This document shows, in pieces, positions 16,620 to 25,316 of a DNA stretch of 64,000 bases. Both the position numbers and the translations under genes were made by a program. Origin of the DNA: Auraticoccus monumenti (GTDB lineage Bacteria > Actinomycetota > Actinomycetes > Propionibacteriales > Propionibacteriaceae); assembly GCF_900101785.1 (NCBI RefSeq), contig NZ_LT629688.1, forward strand, positions 1,612,001-1,676,000, in the 5' to 3' direction. A model generated the notes under the pieces. It worked only from the letters and a program-made list of their open reading frames with translations. It did no database searches and was not told where the DNA came from. How positions within the stretch are numbered: position 1 is the first letter of the stretch; each line of letters starts with the position of its first letter.

Positions 16620-17096
16620 ATGTCCACCGCTGCATCCTCGCCCCGACCCGCCGACCACACCGACCGCACCGGCCGCACGGCCGTCCAGAAGGCCGCCATG
16701 GCCGTCGGCGTGGTGTTCCTCCTGGTCGGCGTCCTGGGCTTCGTCCCGGGCATCACCACGAACTACGACACCATGTCCTTCGCCTCGCACCACTCCGAGG
16801 CGCTGCTGCTCGGTCTGTTCCAGGTGTCGGTGCTGCACAACATCGTCCACCTGCTGTTCGGTGTCGCCGGTCTGGTGCTGGCCCGCTCGGTCGGCGCCGC
16901 ACGCAGCTACCTGGTCTTCGGCGGGATCATCTACTTCGTCCTGTTCATCTACGGGCTCGTCGTGCCGCACGACTCCGCGGCCAACTTCGTCCCGGTGAAC
17001 AACGCCGACAACGTCCTGCACCTGGTGCTGGCCATCGGCATGGTGGCCCTGGGTCTGGTCCTGAGCCGCCGGCGCACCGCGGACGCCACCGTCTGA
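16620..17096 (+). CDS. DUF4383 family membrane protein
   Basis: A 158-residue protein with four transmembrane helices in the DUF4383 pattern: AAMAVGVVFLLVGVLGFVPG, LLGLFQVSVLHNIVHLLFGVAG (conserved HNIVHL), LVFGGIIYFVLFIYGLVV, and the NNADNVLHLVLAIGMVALG helix. Function is unknown; such proteins are common and often abundant in soil actinomycetes. The ATG follows TGGAGG by 6 bases. The gene ends 32 bases before a strong hairpin. Confidence 0.85.
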   Translation: MSTAASSPRPADHTDRTGRTAVQKAAMAVGVVFLLVGVLGFVPGITTNYDTMSFASHHSEALLLGLFQVSVLHNIVHLLFGVAGLVLARSVGAARSYLVFGGIIYFVLFIYGLVVPHDSAANFVPVNNADNVLHLVLAIGMVALGLVLSRRRTADATV

Positions 17097-17128
17097 GCCG
17101 GTCGGCGCCCCCGGCGTCCACCTCGTCC

Positions 17129-17168
17129 GCAGCTCCCCGGTCCTCGCAGTCCTGGACCGGGGAGCTGC
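17129..17168. terminator. strong bidirectional hairpin terminator
   Basis: A perfect 14-base stem (GCAGCTCCCCGGTC at 17129-17142 with its complement at 17155-17168) and a 12-base loop, lying between the convergent DUF4383 and nuclease genes. It has no U-tract, so it is a structure-type terminator. Confidence 0.7.
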
Positions 17169-17227
17169 TGCATCCGGCCGCGGACGCGCGCACAAGCGAG
17201 CCCCGCCGAGTCGGCGTCCCGGAACGC

Positions 17228-18985
17228 TCAGGCCATCGACCGGAGCCACCGGCGCACCGCGGCGGTGGCCTGGACGTCGTCCTCGTTGTACTCCAGCACC
17301 CGGGTCCGTGCCGTCTCGCGCATTTCGGCGCTGGAGCCGTGCACGGCCTCGGCGAACCAGCGCTGGGAGTTGAGACCGCCCGGGTCCACGTCGCGCCAGG
17401 CGAACCCGGCGCCGGTGCTGGCCACCACCTTCAGCCCCAGCCCGTGCACCCCGAACAGGTGGTCGCGGACGGTCGCGAAGAGGTCGACGAACTGCCGGGC
17501 CCCCTCGTCGCGGGCCCAGGCCAGCACCTCGGCGGCCGGGTGGCCCTCGGAGGCCGCCCGCTCCGCCAGCTGGCCGATCCGGACCGTCTCGTAGTCGCTG
17601 TAGTGGAACACCAGGGTCGTCCGCGGCCCCTCGGCCAGCTCCCGCAGCCACGACAGCGCGCGCCCCGCGAGCTCCAGCTCACCGGCGGCGTCGAGGTCGT
17701 CCCAGGCCACGAAGGACTCGAACGTGCTGGAGCCCGTCACCGTGTCGCCGACCAGGAACCCCCACAGGTAGACCCGGTCCTCGGCCGAGGTCTCGATGTC
17801 CAGGTCGACCTCGACCTCGGCGGCCGGGACGTCCACCGGCCCGGACTCCAGCCGCTCCAGCAGGACGCCGTCGCTGATCAGCTGGGCCCGCCGCGCCGTC
17901 ACCCGCAGCCGTCGCTCCGCCTGCGCCCGGTGCGCCACCTCGGGCAGGTAGCGGGGGAGGAGCTCCTCGAGGTCGGCGCCGGCCAGGGCCCGGGTGGTGG
18001 AGACACCGAGGGAGCGCAGCACGCTGATCTCGCGGACGTCCAGCGGCGCCTTGGCGATCCGCAGGCTGATGTCCTCGGCGTCCAGCTGGGGACGGCAGTG
18101 CTCCCACCACTGGCAGCGGTCGCACTCGCTGACCCGGATGGGCTGGACCATCGGCTCCACCCCGGGCTCGCCCAGCCGCTCGGCCCGGCTGGCCACCGAC
18201 ACCCGGAACTGGTGCTCGTGGTCGTAGCGCTCCAGCCCGGAGCGGAGCCGCCAGCCGCCCTCGGCGCGCCGGGAGAAGGTGCGGAACCGGGGCTCGTGGA
18301 GACGGATCCAGGTGACCGCGGTCGGGTCGTCGGTGCCCACCACACCGCCCACCGGCTCCCCGTCGGCGGCGTGCCCGCAGGCCTGCAGCATCCGCCAGAA
18401 GTGGGCGAGCTGGAGCACGTCGCTCTCGCGGCGGGCGTTGCGGAAGCTCCAGCCGGGCAGCTCCTCCCCGGCCTCCCACGCCGGCGCGTCGAGCCCGGAG
18501 ACCCGCAGCAGGGTGGCCTCGGGGGGCACCGCACGGGGTTCGCGGACCTTGTGGCCCTTGACCTGGACGGGGGCGTAGCCGGGACGGCCGGGTGCGGCGT
18601 CGGCCCCGCGGACCAGCACGTCGCAGCGTCCGTACCGGTGGCCCCGCAGGTCGCGGGGGAGCTCGGCCCCGAGCAGCACCGGCACCCCGGCCCGCAGCGC
18701 CTCCAGCGTCCGGGCGGCACGCCGGCCGGGCGGGCCGTCGTCCCCGCGCAGGTCGACCGCGCCCTCGAGCCCGGCCAGCGCGTCGCTCACCTGGGTGCGC
18801 CACTCCTCCGTGCCGGCGAACAGCTCGCGCAGCGCCTCGTCCGGCACCGGCCGGGGCTGCTCGCCGACGATCCGGGGGTCGTGGGCGTTCTGGGTCTTGA
18901 CCGGGCAGCTCTGCGCCGCCCAGGGGCCGAGCACCAGACCCTCGACGCCCCGCCGGGGACCACCGCTGGGGGCAGCGTCCGTCAT
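17228..18985 (-). CDS. TM0106-family RecB-like nuclease with RNase H-fold domain
   Basis: A 585-residue protein of the TM0106 family. The N-terminal half has RecB-like nuclease strands ([23 protein letters not shown]). A four-cysteine Fe-S-type cluster is suggested by the [13 protein letters not shown] segment (Cys-x2-Cys-x5-Cys). The C-terminal 200 residues are an RNase H/DnaQ-like exonuclease: [17 protein letters not shown] (DxE), YSDYET and [16 protein letters not shown]. Its cellular role is unknown. Its ATG overlaps the menG stop by four bases, so it is translated with the quinone methylase although no functional link is evident. Confidence 0.82.
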   Translation of the reverse strand: MTDAAPSGGPRRGVEGLVLGPWAAQSCPVKTQNAHDPRIVGEQPRPVPDEALRELFAGTEEWRTQVSDALAGLEGAVDLRGDDGPPGRRAARTLEALRAGVPVLLGAELPRDLRGHRYGRCDVLVRGADAAPGRPGYAPVQVKGHKVREPRAVPPEATLLRVSGLDAPAWEAGEELPGWSFRNARRESDVLQLAHFWRMLQACGHAADGEPVGGVVGTDDPTAVTWIRLHEPRFRTFSRRAEGGWRLRSGLERYDHEHQFRVSVASRAERLGEPGVEPMVQPIRVSECDRCQWWEHCRPQLDAEDISLRIAKAPLDVREISVLRSLGVSTTRALAGADLEELLPRYLPEVAHRAQAERRLRVTARRAQLISDGVLLERLESGPVDVPAAEVEVDLDIETSAEDRVYLWGFLVGDTVTGSSTFESFVAWDDLDAAGELELAGRALSWLRELAEGPRTTLVFHYSDYETVRIGQLAERAASEGHPAAEVLAWARDEGARQFVDLFATVRDHLFGVHGLGLKVVASTGAGFAWRDVDPGGLNSQRWFAEAVHGSSAEMRETARTRVLEYNEDDVQATAAVRRWLRSMA

Positions 18986-19710
18986 GCCGCCGCGCGTCGG
19001 GCGACGGCGCCCGCGGTGGCCCGGTGCAGCGCGACGATGCCGCCGGACAGGTTGCGCCAGCCGACCTCGGACCACCCGGAGGCGCTCATCATCGCGGCCA
19101 GCTGCCGCTGCGGCGGCCAGGCCAGGATCGACTCGGCCAGGTACTCGTAGGCCGTCGGGTTGGAGGAGACCGCCCGGGCCACCCGGGGGAGCGCGGCGAG
19201 CAGGTAGTTGCGGTACGCGCCGCGCAGCAGCGGGGACGTCGGGGCGCTGAACTCGCAGGCCACCAGCCGGCCGCCGGGACGCGTCACCCGCCGCAGCTCG
19301 GCCAGCGCGCCGAGGGTGTCCTCGACGTTGCGCAGCCCGAAGGAGATCGTCACCGCGTCGAAGACCCCGTCGGCGAAGGGCAGCGAGAGGGCGTCCCCGG
19401 CCACGAACGGCAGGTCGGGCTGGCGGCTCTTGCCGACCCCGAGCATGCCCAGGGAGAGGTCGGTGGGCACCACCAGCGCGCCGGCGTCGGCGAAGGGACG
19501 GCTGGACGTGCCGGTGCCGGCAGCGAGGTCGAGGACCACCTGACCGGGCCGCGGGTCGACGCTCTGGACCACCAGACGGCGCCAGCGGCGGTCCTGCCCG
19601 AGGGAGAGGATGTCGTTGGTGGTGTCGTAGCGCTCGGCGACGTGGTCGAACATCGCGGAGACGTCGGCACGCCGCTTGGCGAGCGTGGCTCGGGTGGACG
19701 ATTTCGACAC
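18982..19710 (-). CDS. menG: demethylmenaquinone methyltransferase
   Basis: Catalyses the last step of menaquinone synthesis, C-methylation of demethylmenaquinone with SAM. The 242-residue protein has the UbiE/MenG signatures: [38 protein letters not shown] (motif I), [29 protein letters not shown], and YEYLAESI with the GIVALHRA ending. The GTG at 19710 has no ribosome site but a CAGAAT -10 box 7 bases upstream, so it is probably leaderless. It is divergent from the ABC/DUF6297 pair. Confidence 0.93.
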   Translation of the reverse strand: MSKSSTRATLAKRRADVSAMFDHVAERYDTTNDILSLGQDRRWRRLVVQSVDPRPGQVVLDLAAGTGTSSRPFADAGALVVPTDLSLGMLGVGKSRQPDLPFVAGDALSLPFADGVFDAVTISFGLRNVEDTLGALAELRRVTRPGGRLVACEFSAPTSPLLRGAYRNYLLAALPRVARAVSSNPTAYEYLAESILAWPPQRQLAAMMSASGWSEVGWRNLSGGIVALHRATAGAVARRAAA

Positions 19711-19717
19711 CTGTGGG

Positions 19718-19723
19718 ATTCTG
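19718..19723 (-). promoter_or_regulatory. -10 box of leaderless menG operon
   Basis: CAGAAT on the minus strand, 7 bases before the GTG at 19710; no Shine-Dalgarno sequence lies between. Confidence 0.45.
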
Positions 19724-19764
19724 CCACGTGGCTCCGACAGGTTCGCCAGAGCGCGGACGGAAGG

Positions 19765-19770
19765 CAGGAT
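19765..19770 (+). promoter_or_regulatory. -10 box of leaderless ABC/DUF6297 operon
   Basis: CAGGAT followed by 6 bases and the ATG at 19777. It is divergent from the menG -10 box 42 bases away. Confidence 0.45.
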
Positions 19771-19776
19771 CGACCC

Positions 19777-20421
19777 ATGGCCAAGAAGAGCACCGTGCTG
19801 AAGGTGTCCGGACTCCGGCGCGCCTACGGACCGGTCACCATCGTCGACGACTTCAGCCTGGAGGTGCGCGCCGGTGAGGCGGTGGCGCTCACCGGGCGCA
19901 ACGGCTCGGGCAAGTCCACCGTGCTGCGCTGCCTGGTCGGGGCGGACAAGGCCGACGAGGGCACGATCGAGGTGTGCGGCTTCCCCGTGATCGAGACCTC
20001 GCCCCGGACCCGCCGCGACGTGGCCACCGTGATCGACGACCTCGACTTCTTCCCCGACCTGTCGGTGGTCGAGCACCTGGACCTGCTGGCCCGGGCCCAC
20101 GGGGTCCCCGACGCCGACGCCCTGGTCGACGACGTGCTGGAGCAGGTGCAGCTGGTGCCGCAGTCCGGGCAGCTCCCCGGGACGCTCTCCTCCGGGCAGC
20201 GCCGCCGGCTCGGTCTGGCCACCGCCTTCGTCCGGCCGCGCCAGCTGCTGGTGCTGGACGAGCCCGAGGCGCGGCTCGACGTCGAGGGCGTCATCTGGTT
20301 GGCCAACCGGCTCCGCGCCGAGCGCCAGCAGGGCCTGGCGATCGTCTTCGCCAGCCACGAGCCGAGCCTGGTGGAGACCGTCGCCACCCGGGTCGTCGAG
20401 CTGGGGGCACCGCGCGGATGA
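19777..20421 (+). CDS. ABC transporter ATP-binding protein
   Basis: A 214-residue single ABC ATPase: Walker [16 protein letters not shown] (about residue 40), signature [15 protein letters not shown], Walker [13 protein letters not shown], and the switch His in FASHEPSL. It overlaps the DUF6297 membrane protein by ATGA, and the pair should form an exporter of unknown cargo. This pair next to menG is, to my knowledge, a recurring arrangement in Propionibacteriaceae-like genomes. Confidence 0.88.
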   Translation: MAKKSTVLKVSGLRRAYGPVTIVDDFSLEVRAGEAVALTGRNGSGKSTVLRCLVGADKADEGTIEVCGFPVIETSPRTRRDVATVIDDLDFFPDLSVVEHLDLLARAHGVPDADALVDDVLEQVQLVPQSGQLPGTLSSGQRRRLGLATAFVRPRQLLVLDEPEARLDVEGVIWLANRLRAERQQGLAIVFASHEPSLVETVATRVVELGAPRG

Positions 20422-22343
20422 GCACGCCTGAGGAGCAGGACCGCCAGCAGCACCCCCTCGACGGGGGCGCTGACGGCGACGGCACCCGCGACCGCGTGGA
20501 CCCGGAGCCGGACGCGGTCGCCGCGGTGCCGCTGGAGACGGCCGGTACCGCCTCGACGGGCGGCGCCGCGCCAGGGCCGGGCGGCGGCGACCGTCCCATC
20601 CCCGCCGCGGTCACCCCCAAGGGCACCGGCCGGAAGAAGAAGCGCAGGAGCACCGGGACCGCCGCGGCGCCACCCGCACCCACCGGGGACGAGGCGCTGA
20701 CCGAGCGTCCGCTGGTCCTCGACGGGCGGGGGATTCCCGAGCCGACCGAGCCGGTCCCGGTGACCACCGTGCGGGCCGAGGACTGCGAGCCGGTGGACGA
20801 GCGCGAGCTGCTGCGGCTGATGAAGGACTGGCGCAAGGGTCGCGCCACCCGGAAGCTCGGCGAGATGCTCTCCGACGCCTACGTGATGGTCTTCGCGATC
20901 CTGCTGGTGGGCGCGATGACGGTGAACGTGGTGCTGCAGGCCCAGACGACCGTGTCCAACTGCAGCACCGTGGCCTGCACCTCCGCCCGGCTGTTCCTGC
21001 CCTGGGCCACGGTGGCGCTGGGGGCGGCGCTGGCGCTGTCCATGGCGCGGCTGTTCGGACCGGTGCTGGCATCCTCCGCGGAGGGGTCGTGGCTGATGTC
21101 GAGCCCCGTGCCGCGGGCGCGGATGCTCCGTCCCCGGTTGGTGACCGCGGTGCTGATCGCCTTCGCCGTGGGGCTGCTGCTCGGGGTGCTGGTCACCCTG
21201 CTGTCCGGCACCGGCGCGCGGGAGGTGATCGCCTGGACGCTCGCCTCGGGTCTGGTGACGGCGGCGATGGTGGCCTGGGCGGCGTCCCAGCAGGGGCTGG
21301 ACCGGGGCGCACCGACCCGCTGGGGGGCCCGGCTGTTCTCGCTGGTCGGGCTGGCGGTGCTGGGGCTCGTGGTGGCGCTGGCCGCCGGGTGGACCAGCGT
21401 CGACCTCCCCGGGGCGGCCCGGCTGGAGATCGCCGCCGCCGTCGCGGGGGCCGCGCTGCTGCTGCTCCTGGTCTCGCTGGTGCTGGCCAACCGGCGCCTG
21501 GACCGCATCCAGCGGCTGCGGCTGATGAGCGGCGGGTCCCTGGCCAAGGGGTTGTCCGGCGCGTTCTACGCCCTCGACCTGGGGCTGATCCACGACATCG
21601 TGGTGGAGCGGCGGGCCACCGAGCGCGGCCACGTCCGCGCGATGCGGGGCAGCGGTACCGGGATCGGGGCCCTCGTCGTCCGCGAGCTCCAGCGGACCCT
21701 GCGCACCCCGACCGCGGTCCCCGCGGTGCTGGCCACGGTGATCGTCCCCTACGCCGTCGACGCGCTGGGTCTGGCCACGGTGGCGCCGGTGCTCGGTGGG
21801 GTGGCGGTGTTCGTCACCCTGGTGCCGCTGACCGGTGGGCTCCGGGTGCTGACGCGCAACGGCGGGCTGGCCCGGACCCTGCCCTTCAGCACCGGCCAGA
21901 TCCGGCTGGCCACGGTCGCCGTCCCCGCCGCCGTGGCCCTGGTGTGGGGCCTGGCCTCGGCCGCGGCCTTCGTCGGGTTCGGCGACGGGGCCACGGTCCG
22001 CCCGGTCGGTGAGGCCCTGCTGGTCTCGCTGGTCACCGCGGCCGCCGGTCTGATGGGCGCCGTCCGCTGGACCACGGCCAAGCCGGTCAACTGGAGCGCC
22101 CCGATGGCCTCCACCCCCGCCGGCGCCTTCCCGCCCGGGCTGATCACCGCACCGATCCGCGGGTTCGACATGGTGCTGCTGATCACCGCCCCGGTCCTGC
22201 TCGGGGCCTCCCCGGTGTGGTCGCTGGTGCTGCTGGCCATCGTCTCCTTCGTGCTGCTCGGCGGCTTCAACGCCGAGGAGATGCGCGCCACCTCCGAGCA
22301 GCAGAAGCGCGAGCTGGCCAAGGCCAAGGCCGCCCGCCGCTGA
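20418..22343 (+). CDS. DUF6297 family membrane protein, ABC permease partner
   Basis: A 641-residue protein. Residues 1-135 are a low-complexity Pro/Gly/Ala-rich cytoplasmic tail with a basic GRKKKRRS patch. From about residue 150 there are some ten to twelve transmembrane helices in two halves ([41 protein letters not shown]; second half after [25 protein letters not shown]). [17 protein letters not shown]-type and [15 protein letters not shown] segments recall ABC-2-like permeases that use a separate ATPase. Coupling to the upstream ATPase gene supports an exporter. Confidence 0.72.
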   Translation: MSTPEEQDRQQHPLDGGADGDGTRDRVDPEPDAVAAVPLETAGTASTGGAAPGPGGGDRPIPAAVTPKGTGRKKKRRSTGTAAAPPAPTGDEALTERPLVLDGRGIPEPTEPVPVTTVRAEDCEPVDERELLRLMKDWRKGRATRKLGEMLSDAYVMVFAILLVGAMTVNVVLQAQTTVSNCSTVACTSARLFLPWATVALGAALALSMARLFGPVLASSAEGSWLMSSPVPRARMLRPRLVTAVLIAFAVGLLLGVLVTLLSGTGAREVIAWTLASGLVTAAMVAWAASQQGLDRGAPTRWGARLFSLVGLAVLGLVVALAAGWTSVDLPGAARLEIAAAVAGAALLLLLVSLVLANRRLDRIQRLRLMSGGSLAKGLSGAFYALDLGLIHDIVVERRATERGHVRAMRGSGTGIGALVVRELQRTLRTPTAVPAVLATVIVPYAVDALGLATVAPVLGGVAVFVTLVPLTGGLRVLTRNGGLARTLPFSTGQIRLATVAVPAAVALVWGLASAAAFVGFGDGATVRPVGEALLVSLVTAAAGLMGAVRWTTAKPVNWSAPMASTPAGAFPPGLITAPIRGFDMVLLITAPVLLGASPVWSLVLLAIVSFVLLGGFNAEEMRATSEQQKRELAKAKAARR

Positions 22344-22370
22344 CCGAGGGCCGTGACGGCCAGCTCTGGT

Positions 22371-22408
22371 GTGCGATCTCGCTGCGACTAGGCAGCGGAA
22401 GTGCACAA
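22371..22408. repeat. left copy of 38-base palindromic repeat at the DUF559 gene
   Basis: Contains GCTGCGACTAGGCAGC (22381-22396) and ends GTGCACAA. The core differs by one base from the right copy at 23427-23442, and the GTGCACAA end is inverted there. It overlaps the last codons and TAG stop of the DUF559 gene. Confidence 0.55.
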
Positions 22409-23347
22409 GGGCACACGCCGACAGCGTCGGCACGGTGTCACCAGGCCCGTCCAACCGCCCAGCTGAAGCATGTGCCCCACCTGCCGTGCAGCCGCGCAGG
22501 GCCGGGTCGTCAGGTCGAACCAGCCGTAGCGCAGGGTGCGCTCGCCGCTGAGCGTGGCGACGTTGTCCCGCTCCATGTCGCGCCAGCGCCCGGCGCCCTC
22601 GTGGAACCGCCCGTCCAGCTCCACCACGAGGCCGTGCTCCGGGTACCCCACATCGCGGTGCCGACCACCTGCGCCACGGAGCTGCCGCCGCCCCCGTGGC
22701 AGGCCGTGCGCCCGTTCCACCTCGTGGAGGTAGACCCGTTCCAGCGGGGAGTGCACGCCCTCAGCCGCTTCGGAGAGGAGGTCGAGCAGCAGGCGCCGGT
22801 GACGCAGCCTGGGTCGGCGCTGCACCTCCCGCCGCAACCGCTCCGGGGTGGTCCGGCGGGTCTGCACCGCAGCGAGCACCACGGCCGGGACGTCGTCACG
22901 GCTCAGCCCGTTCGCGTGGTCGATGACGGTGTCCTCGATGGACAGGCGCGGCGGTGCAGCGGTGGCCCGACGGCCGTGGGTGCCGGGCTGATCGCGGCGG
23001 AAGCGCCAGACCGTCCGCGCGATCCGCACCTGCTGCTGGCTCCACACGTCGACCTGCTCCGGGGGCTGGTCCAGCAGCCCGTGCAGGTGAGCAGCTGCGG
23101 CACCCCCGATGCGGGCACCGTCCCCGCTCAGCAGCACCCCCGCCCAGCAGAGGGTGGCGAAGCCGGCGGGCGGTGCGGTGGTCATCAGCACCCCCGGCGC
23201 GAGGCGGTGCCACCGTCCCTCGCCGACCAACCGCTGCACGCTGTTGCGTCCCAGGCCGTGACCGAGCGCCTGCTCGAGGCTGAGGACGCCGTCCTGCAGC
23301 GCGGCCAGCTGGAGCAGGGGCGGTGACGGCTCGACTCGACGGTGCAC
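22388..23347 (-). CDS. DUF559 (Vsr-like fold) protein with AbiEi-type N-terminal domain
   Basis: A 319-residue protein. Residues 15-60 resemble the AbiEi antitoxin-type winged helix (GVLSLEQALGHGLGRNSVQRLVGEGRWHRLAPGV, given here as two segments split at GLGR). The C-terminal 110 residues have the DUF559/endonuclease-like LVVELDGRFHEGAGRWRDMERDN motif, with a D/E/K-type active site in the restriction-endonuclease fold. Such proteins are abundant and often multicopy in actinomycetes; activity is unproven. The GTG at 23347 has only a weak GGGGG site. Near-identical palindromic repeats lie at both ends of the gene. Confidence 0.7.
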   Translation of the reverse strand: MHRRVEPSPPLLQLAALQDGVLSLEQALGHGLGRNSVQRLVGEGRWHRLAPGVLMTTAPPAGFATLCWAGVLLSGDGARIGGAAAAHLHGLLDQPPEQVDVWSQQQVRIARTVWRFRRDQPGTHGRRATAAPPRLSIEDTVIDHANGLSRDDVPAVVLAAVQTRRTTPERLRREVQRRPRLRHRRLLLDLLSEAAEGVHSPLERVYLHEVERAHGLPRGRRQLRGAGGRHRDVGYPEHGLVVELDGRFHEGAGRWRDMERDNVATLSGERTLRYGWFDLTTRPCAAARQVGHMLQLGGWTGLVTPCRRCRRVPLCTSAA

Positions 23348-23413
23348 GCCCCCACCGTGGTGACCATCCGCCGGTCCTGCTGCGATCCTCAGTGTCCTGT
23401 GGACGACGTCAGG

Positions 23414-23451
23414 TTGTGCACACCTGCTGCGACTACGCAGCAGGTTCGACC
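23414..23451. repeat. right copy of 38-base palindromic repeat beside the DUF559 gene
   Basis: Begins TTGTGCAC and contains a perfect 10-base stem with a 4-base ACTA loop (23422-23445). Its 16-base core matches the left copy at 15 of 16 positions. Aligned as inverted repeats the two 38-mers agree at about 25 positions, including all eight of TTGTGCAC. It could also act as a terminator for the DUF427 gene, whose stop lies 14 bases away, but that gene reads leftwards through it. Confidence 0.55.
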
Positions 23452-23464
23452 ACCGGTGCTGCCG

Positions 23465-23956
23465 TCACCAGCCGCGGGTGCCGGGGGCTCCCTTGAAGGG
23501 GCCGGTGACGCGGGAGGTGATCCAGCCGCCGTAGAAGTCACCCTCCTGGGCCCGGACCCGCTCGCCGGCCACGTCGATCTCGAAGGGGCCGGGGTAGAGG
23601 GCGACGTGGTCGGCGAGGACCTCGTAACCCGCCCAGGGCGTGGGGTAGATCCAGCCGGCCCGGGCCGTGGTGCGTCCACCTCCGCGGACGTCCAGGTAGG
23701 CCGCCCGCCCCTTGAACTCGCACACCGACGACCCGGCCGCCGGCGCCAGCGCGTCGGCCACGAAGGCCGCGCGCGGCAGGTAGTAGGTGGGCGGGTGGCT
23801 GGTCTCCAGCACCCTCAAAGCCGCGGTCGTGTCGGCCACGACGGCGTCACCGAGCCGGACCACCACCCGCTCCTCGCTCGGCGCCACCCGCGGTGGTCGG
23901 GGGTAGTCCCAGACCGACTCCTGACCCGGACCGGGGACCTCGCGTCGCTGTGCCAT
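23465..23956 (-). CDS. DUF427 domain-containing protein
   Basis: A 163-residue protein with the DUF427 pattern: VVVRLGDAVVADTTAALRVLETSHPPTYYLPR (given in parts: ADTTAALRVLETSHPPTYY), SSVCEFKGRAAYLDV, and AGWIYPTPWAGYEVLADHVALYPG, which carries conserved Trp/Tyr residues of its beta-tent fold. The biochemical role is unknown. The ATG at 23956 is preceded by GATGCT and 6 bases, so it may be leaderless. Confidence 0.8.
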   Translation of the reverse strand: MAQRREVPGPGQESVWDYPRPPRVAPSEERVVVRLGDAVVADTTAALRVLETSHPPTYYLPRAAFVADALAPAAGSSVCEFKGRAAYLDVRGGGRTTARAGWIYPTPWAGYEVLADHVALYPGPFEIDVAGERVRAQEGDFYGGWITSRVTGPFKGAPGTRGW

Positions 23957-24149
23957 GCGCCCAGCATCCCCGGCAGGCCCAAGGGGACGCCGACCTCCGC
24001 GGGCAGCCTGCCACCGACCCGCCCGGAGGACCCGGGCGCGCCGGGCGTCCGTCCAGCAGGGCAGCGGAGGTGAGCTCGCGATGCCACAGCGCCGCCGAAC
24101 CCGCCGCTGACCAGGGGTGACGCTGCGGGCGGCACCGCATGACGGAGCC

Positions 24150-24193
24150 CTCATGCCGCTTTCATGTCTCCTTCATCGGGCCTTCCTAGCGTC
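24150..24193 (+). promoter_or_regulatory. candidate PHO box (11-base direct repeats) with overlapping -10
   Basis: Four consecutive 11-base units: CTCATGCCGCT (24150), TTCATGTCTCC (24161), TTCATCGGGCC (24172) and TTCCTAGCGTC (24183). TTCAT at an 11-base period is the form of actinomycete PhoP boxes (GTTCAC-type direct repeats). The last, degenerate unit contains a possible -10 box, TAGCGT (24187-24192). Transcription would start about 30 bases before the ATG at 24231, which has GGAG 6 bases upstream. The sequence is seen; control by PhoP is inferred. Confidence 0.5.
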
Positions 24194-24230
24194 TGGGGTG
24201 TCCCGCTCGACCAGACCCACGGAGGCCGCG

Positions 24231-25316
24231 ATGACTGCTCCTTCTCTCACCCGCTCCCCGCTGACCAGCGAGCGGTTGCACCACGCCAAGCACGCCTACA
24301 CCACCCGTCACGTCGACACCCTGCGGTCCCGCGGGCTGCTGCTGGAGGCCACCCCGGCCGCGGGGGACCTGGTCCTGGCCCAGGTCGACCGGATCGGCCA
24401 GCACAAGCGGCTGGAGGACCGTCACGGCCGCCGGGCCACGCTCTTCCCCGGGGACGAGGTGGTGGTCTGCTACGGCGCCCGCTACGCCCCCGACCAGTTC
24501 CACGCCGTCGTGCCCGAGGACCTCTCGGCCTGCCACCTGGTGGCCGCCGGCGGGCTGGCCGGGCAGGTCCAGGCCGCCCACTCCGCGATGGCCCCGCCCA
24601 CCTCGCTGCTGCCCCTGGGGATCCTGCTGGACGGGGCCGGGGAGCGGATCAACCTGTCGCAGAGCGCCGCGCCGGCCGGGGCGGTGGCCGGCCTGCCGCC
24701 CACCATCGCGGTGGTCGGGTCGTCGATGAACTCCGGCAAGACGACCAGCGCCGCCCACCTGATCGGCGGGCTCCGCCGCGCGGGGCTGCGGGTCGGGGCG
24801 GCCAAGGTCACCGGCACCGGGGCCGGCGGGGACGTCTGGCTGATGCAGGACGCCGGGGCGGCGGTGGTGCTGGACTTCACCTCCGCGGGGGTGCCCTCGA
24901 CCTACCGGATGGGTCCCGACGAGGTGCTGCGCGTCTTCCGCACCCTGCTGTACCAGCTGTCCACCGCCGGCTGCGACGTGCTGGTGATCGAGGTGGCCGA
25001 CGGCATCTACCACGCCGAGACCTCCGCGCTGGTCTCCAGCCCCGACTTCGCCACCGCCGTCGACGCCGTCCTCTACGCCGCCGGGGACGCCGCGGGTGCG
25101 GTCACCGGAGCCACCTGGCTGGCCGGGCGCCAGCTCCCCGTGCTCGGCGTCACCGGTCTGCTGTCGGCCTCACCGCTGGCCGCGGAGGAGGCGCGGGGTC
25201 TGGTCGACCACCCGGTGCTCTCCCTGGCCGACCTGGGCGACCCCGTGCAGGCGCTGGCCCTGCAGCAGCAGGTCGCCGGCGGGCGCGAGGGGTCGTTCCC
25301 GTGCCCCAGCCGGTGA
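24231..25316 (+). CDS. DUF1611-like P-loop NTPase
   Basis: A 361-residue protein. The N-terminal 140 residues are a beta-rich domain of unknown role (LLEATPAAGDLVLAQV, ATLFPGDEVVVCYGARY). Then comes a P-loop domain: VVGSSMNSGKTTSAAHLIGG (about residue 165), AAKVTGTGAGGDVWLMQDAG, and CDVLVIEVADGIYHAET. This is the DUF1611/dethiobiotin-synthetase-like arrangement. A GTP- or ATP-dependent ligase-type step is possible but unproven. It is the first gene of the operon behind the PHO-box-like promoter. Confidence 0.65.
   Translation: MTAPSLTRSPLTSERLHHAKHAYTTRHVDTLRSRGLLLEATPAAGDLVLAQVDRIGQHKRLEDRHGRRATLFPGDEVVVCYGARYAPDQFHAVVPEDLSACHLVAAGGLAGQVQAAHSAMAPPTSLLPLGILLDGAGERINLSQSAAPAGAVAGLPPTIAVVGSSMNSGKTTSAAHLIGGLRRAGLRVGAAKVTGTGAGGDVWLMQDAGAAVVLDFTSAGVPSTYRMGPDEVLRVFRTLLYQLSTAGCDVLVIEVADGIYHAETSALVSSPDFATAVDAVLYAAGDAAGAVTGATWLAGRQLPVLGVTGLLSASPLAAEEARGLVDHPVLSLADLGDPVQALALQQQVAGGREGSFPCPSR

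Noticed and set aside
15947-19150. 1067-codon plus-strand frame across the PPOX, DUF4383 and nuclease genes
   Set aside because: It crosses three convincing genes in other frames and a strong hairpin terminator; the peptide is Arg/Pro/Gly-rich throughout.
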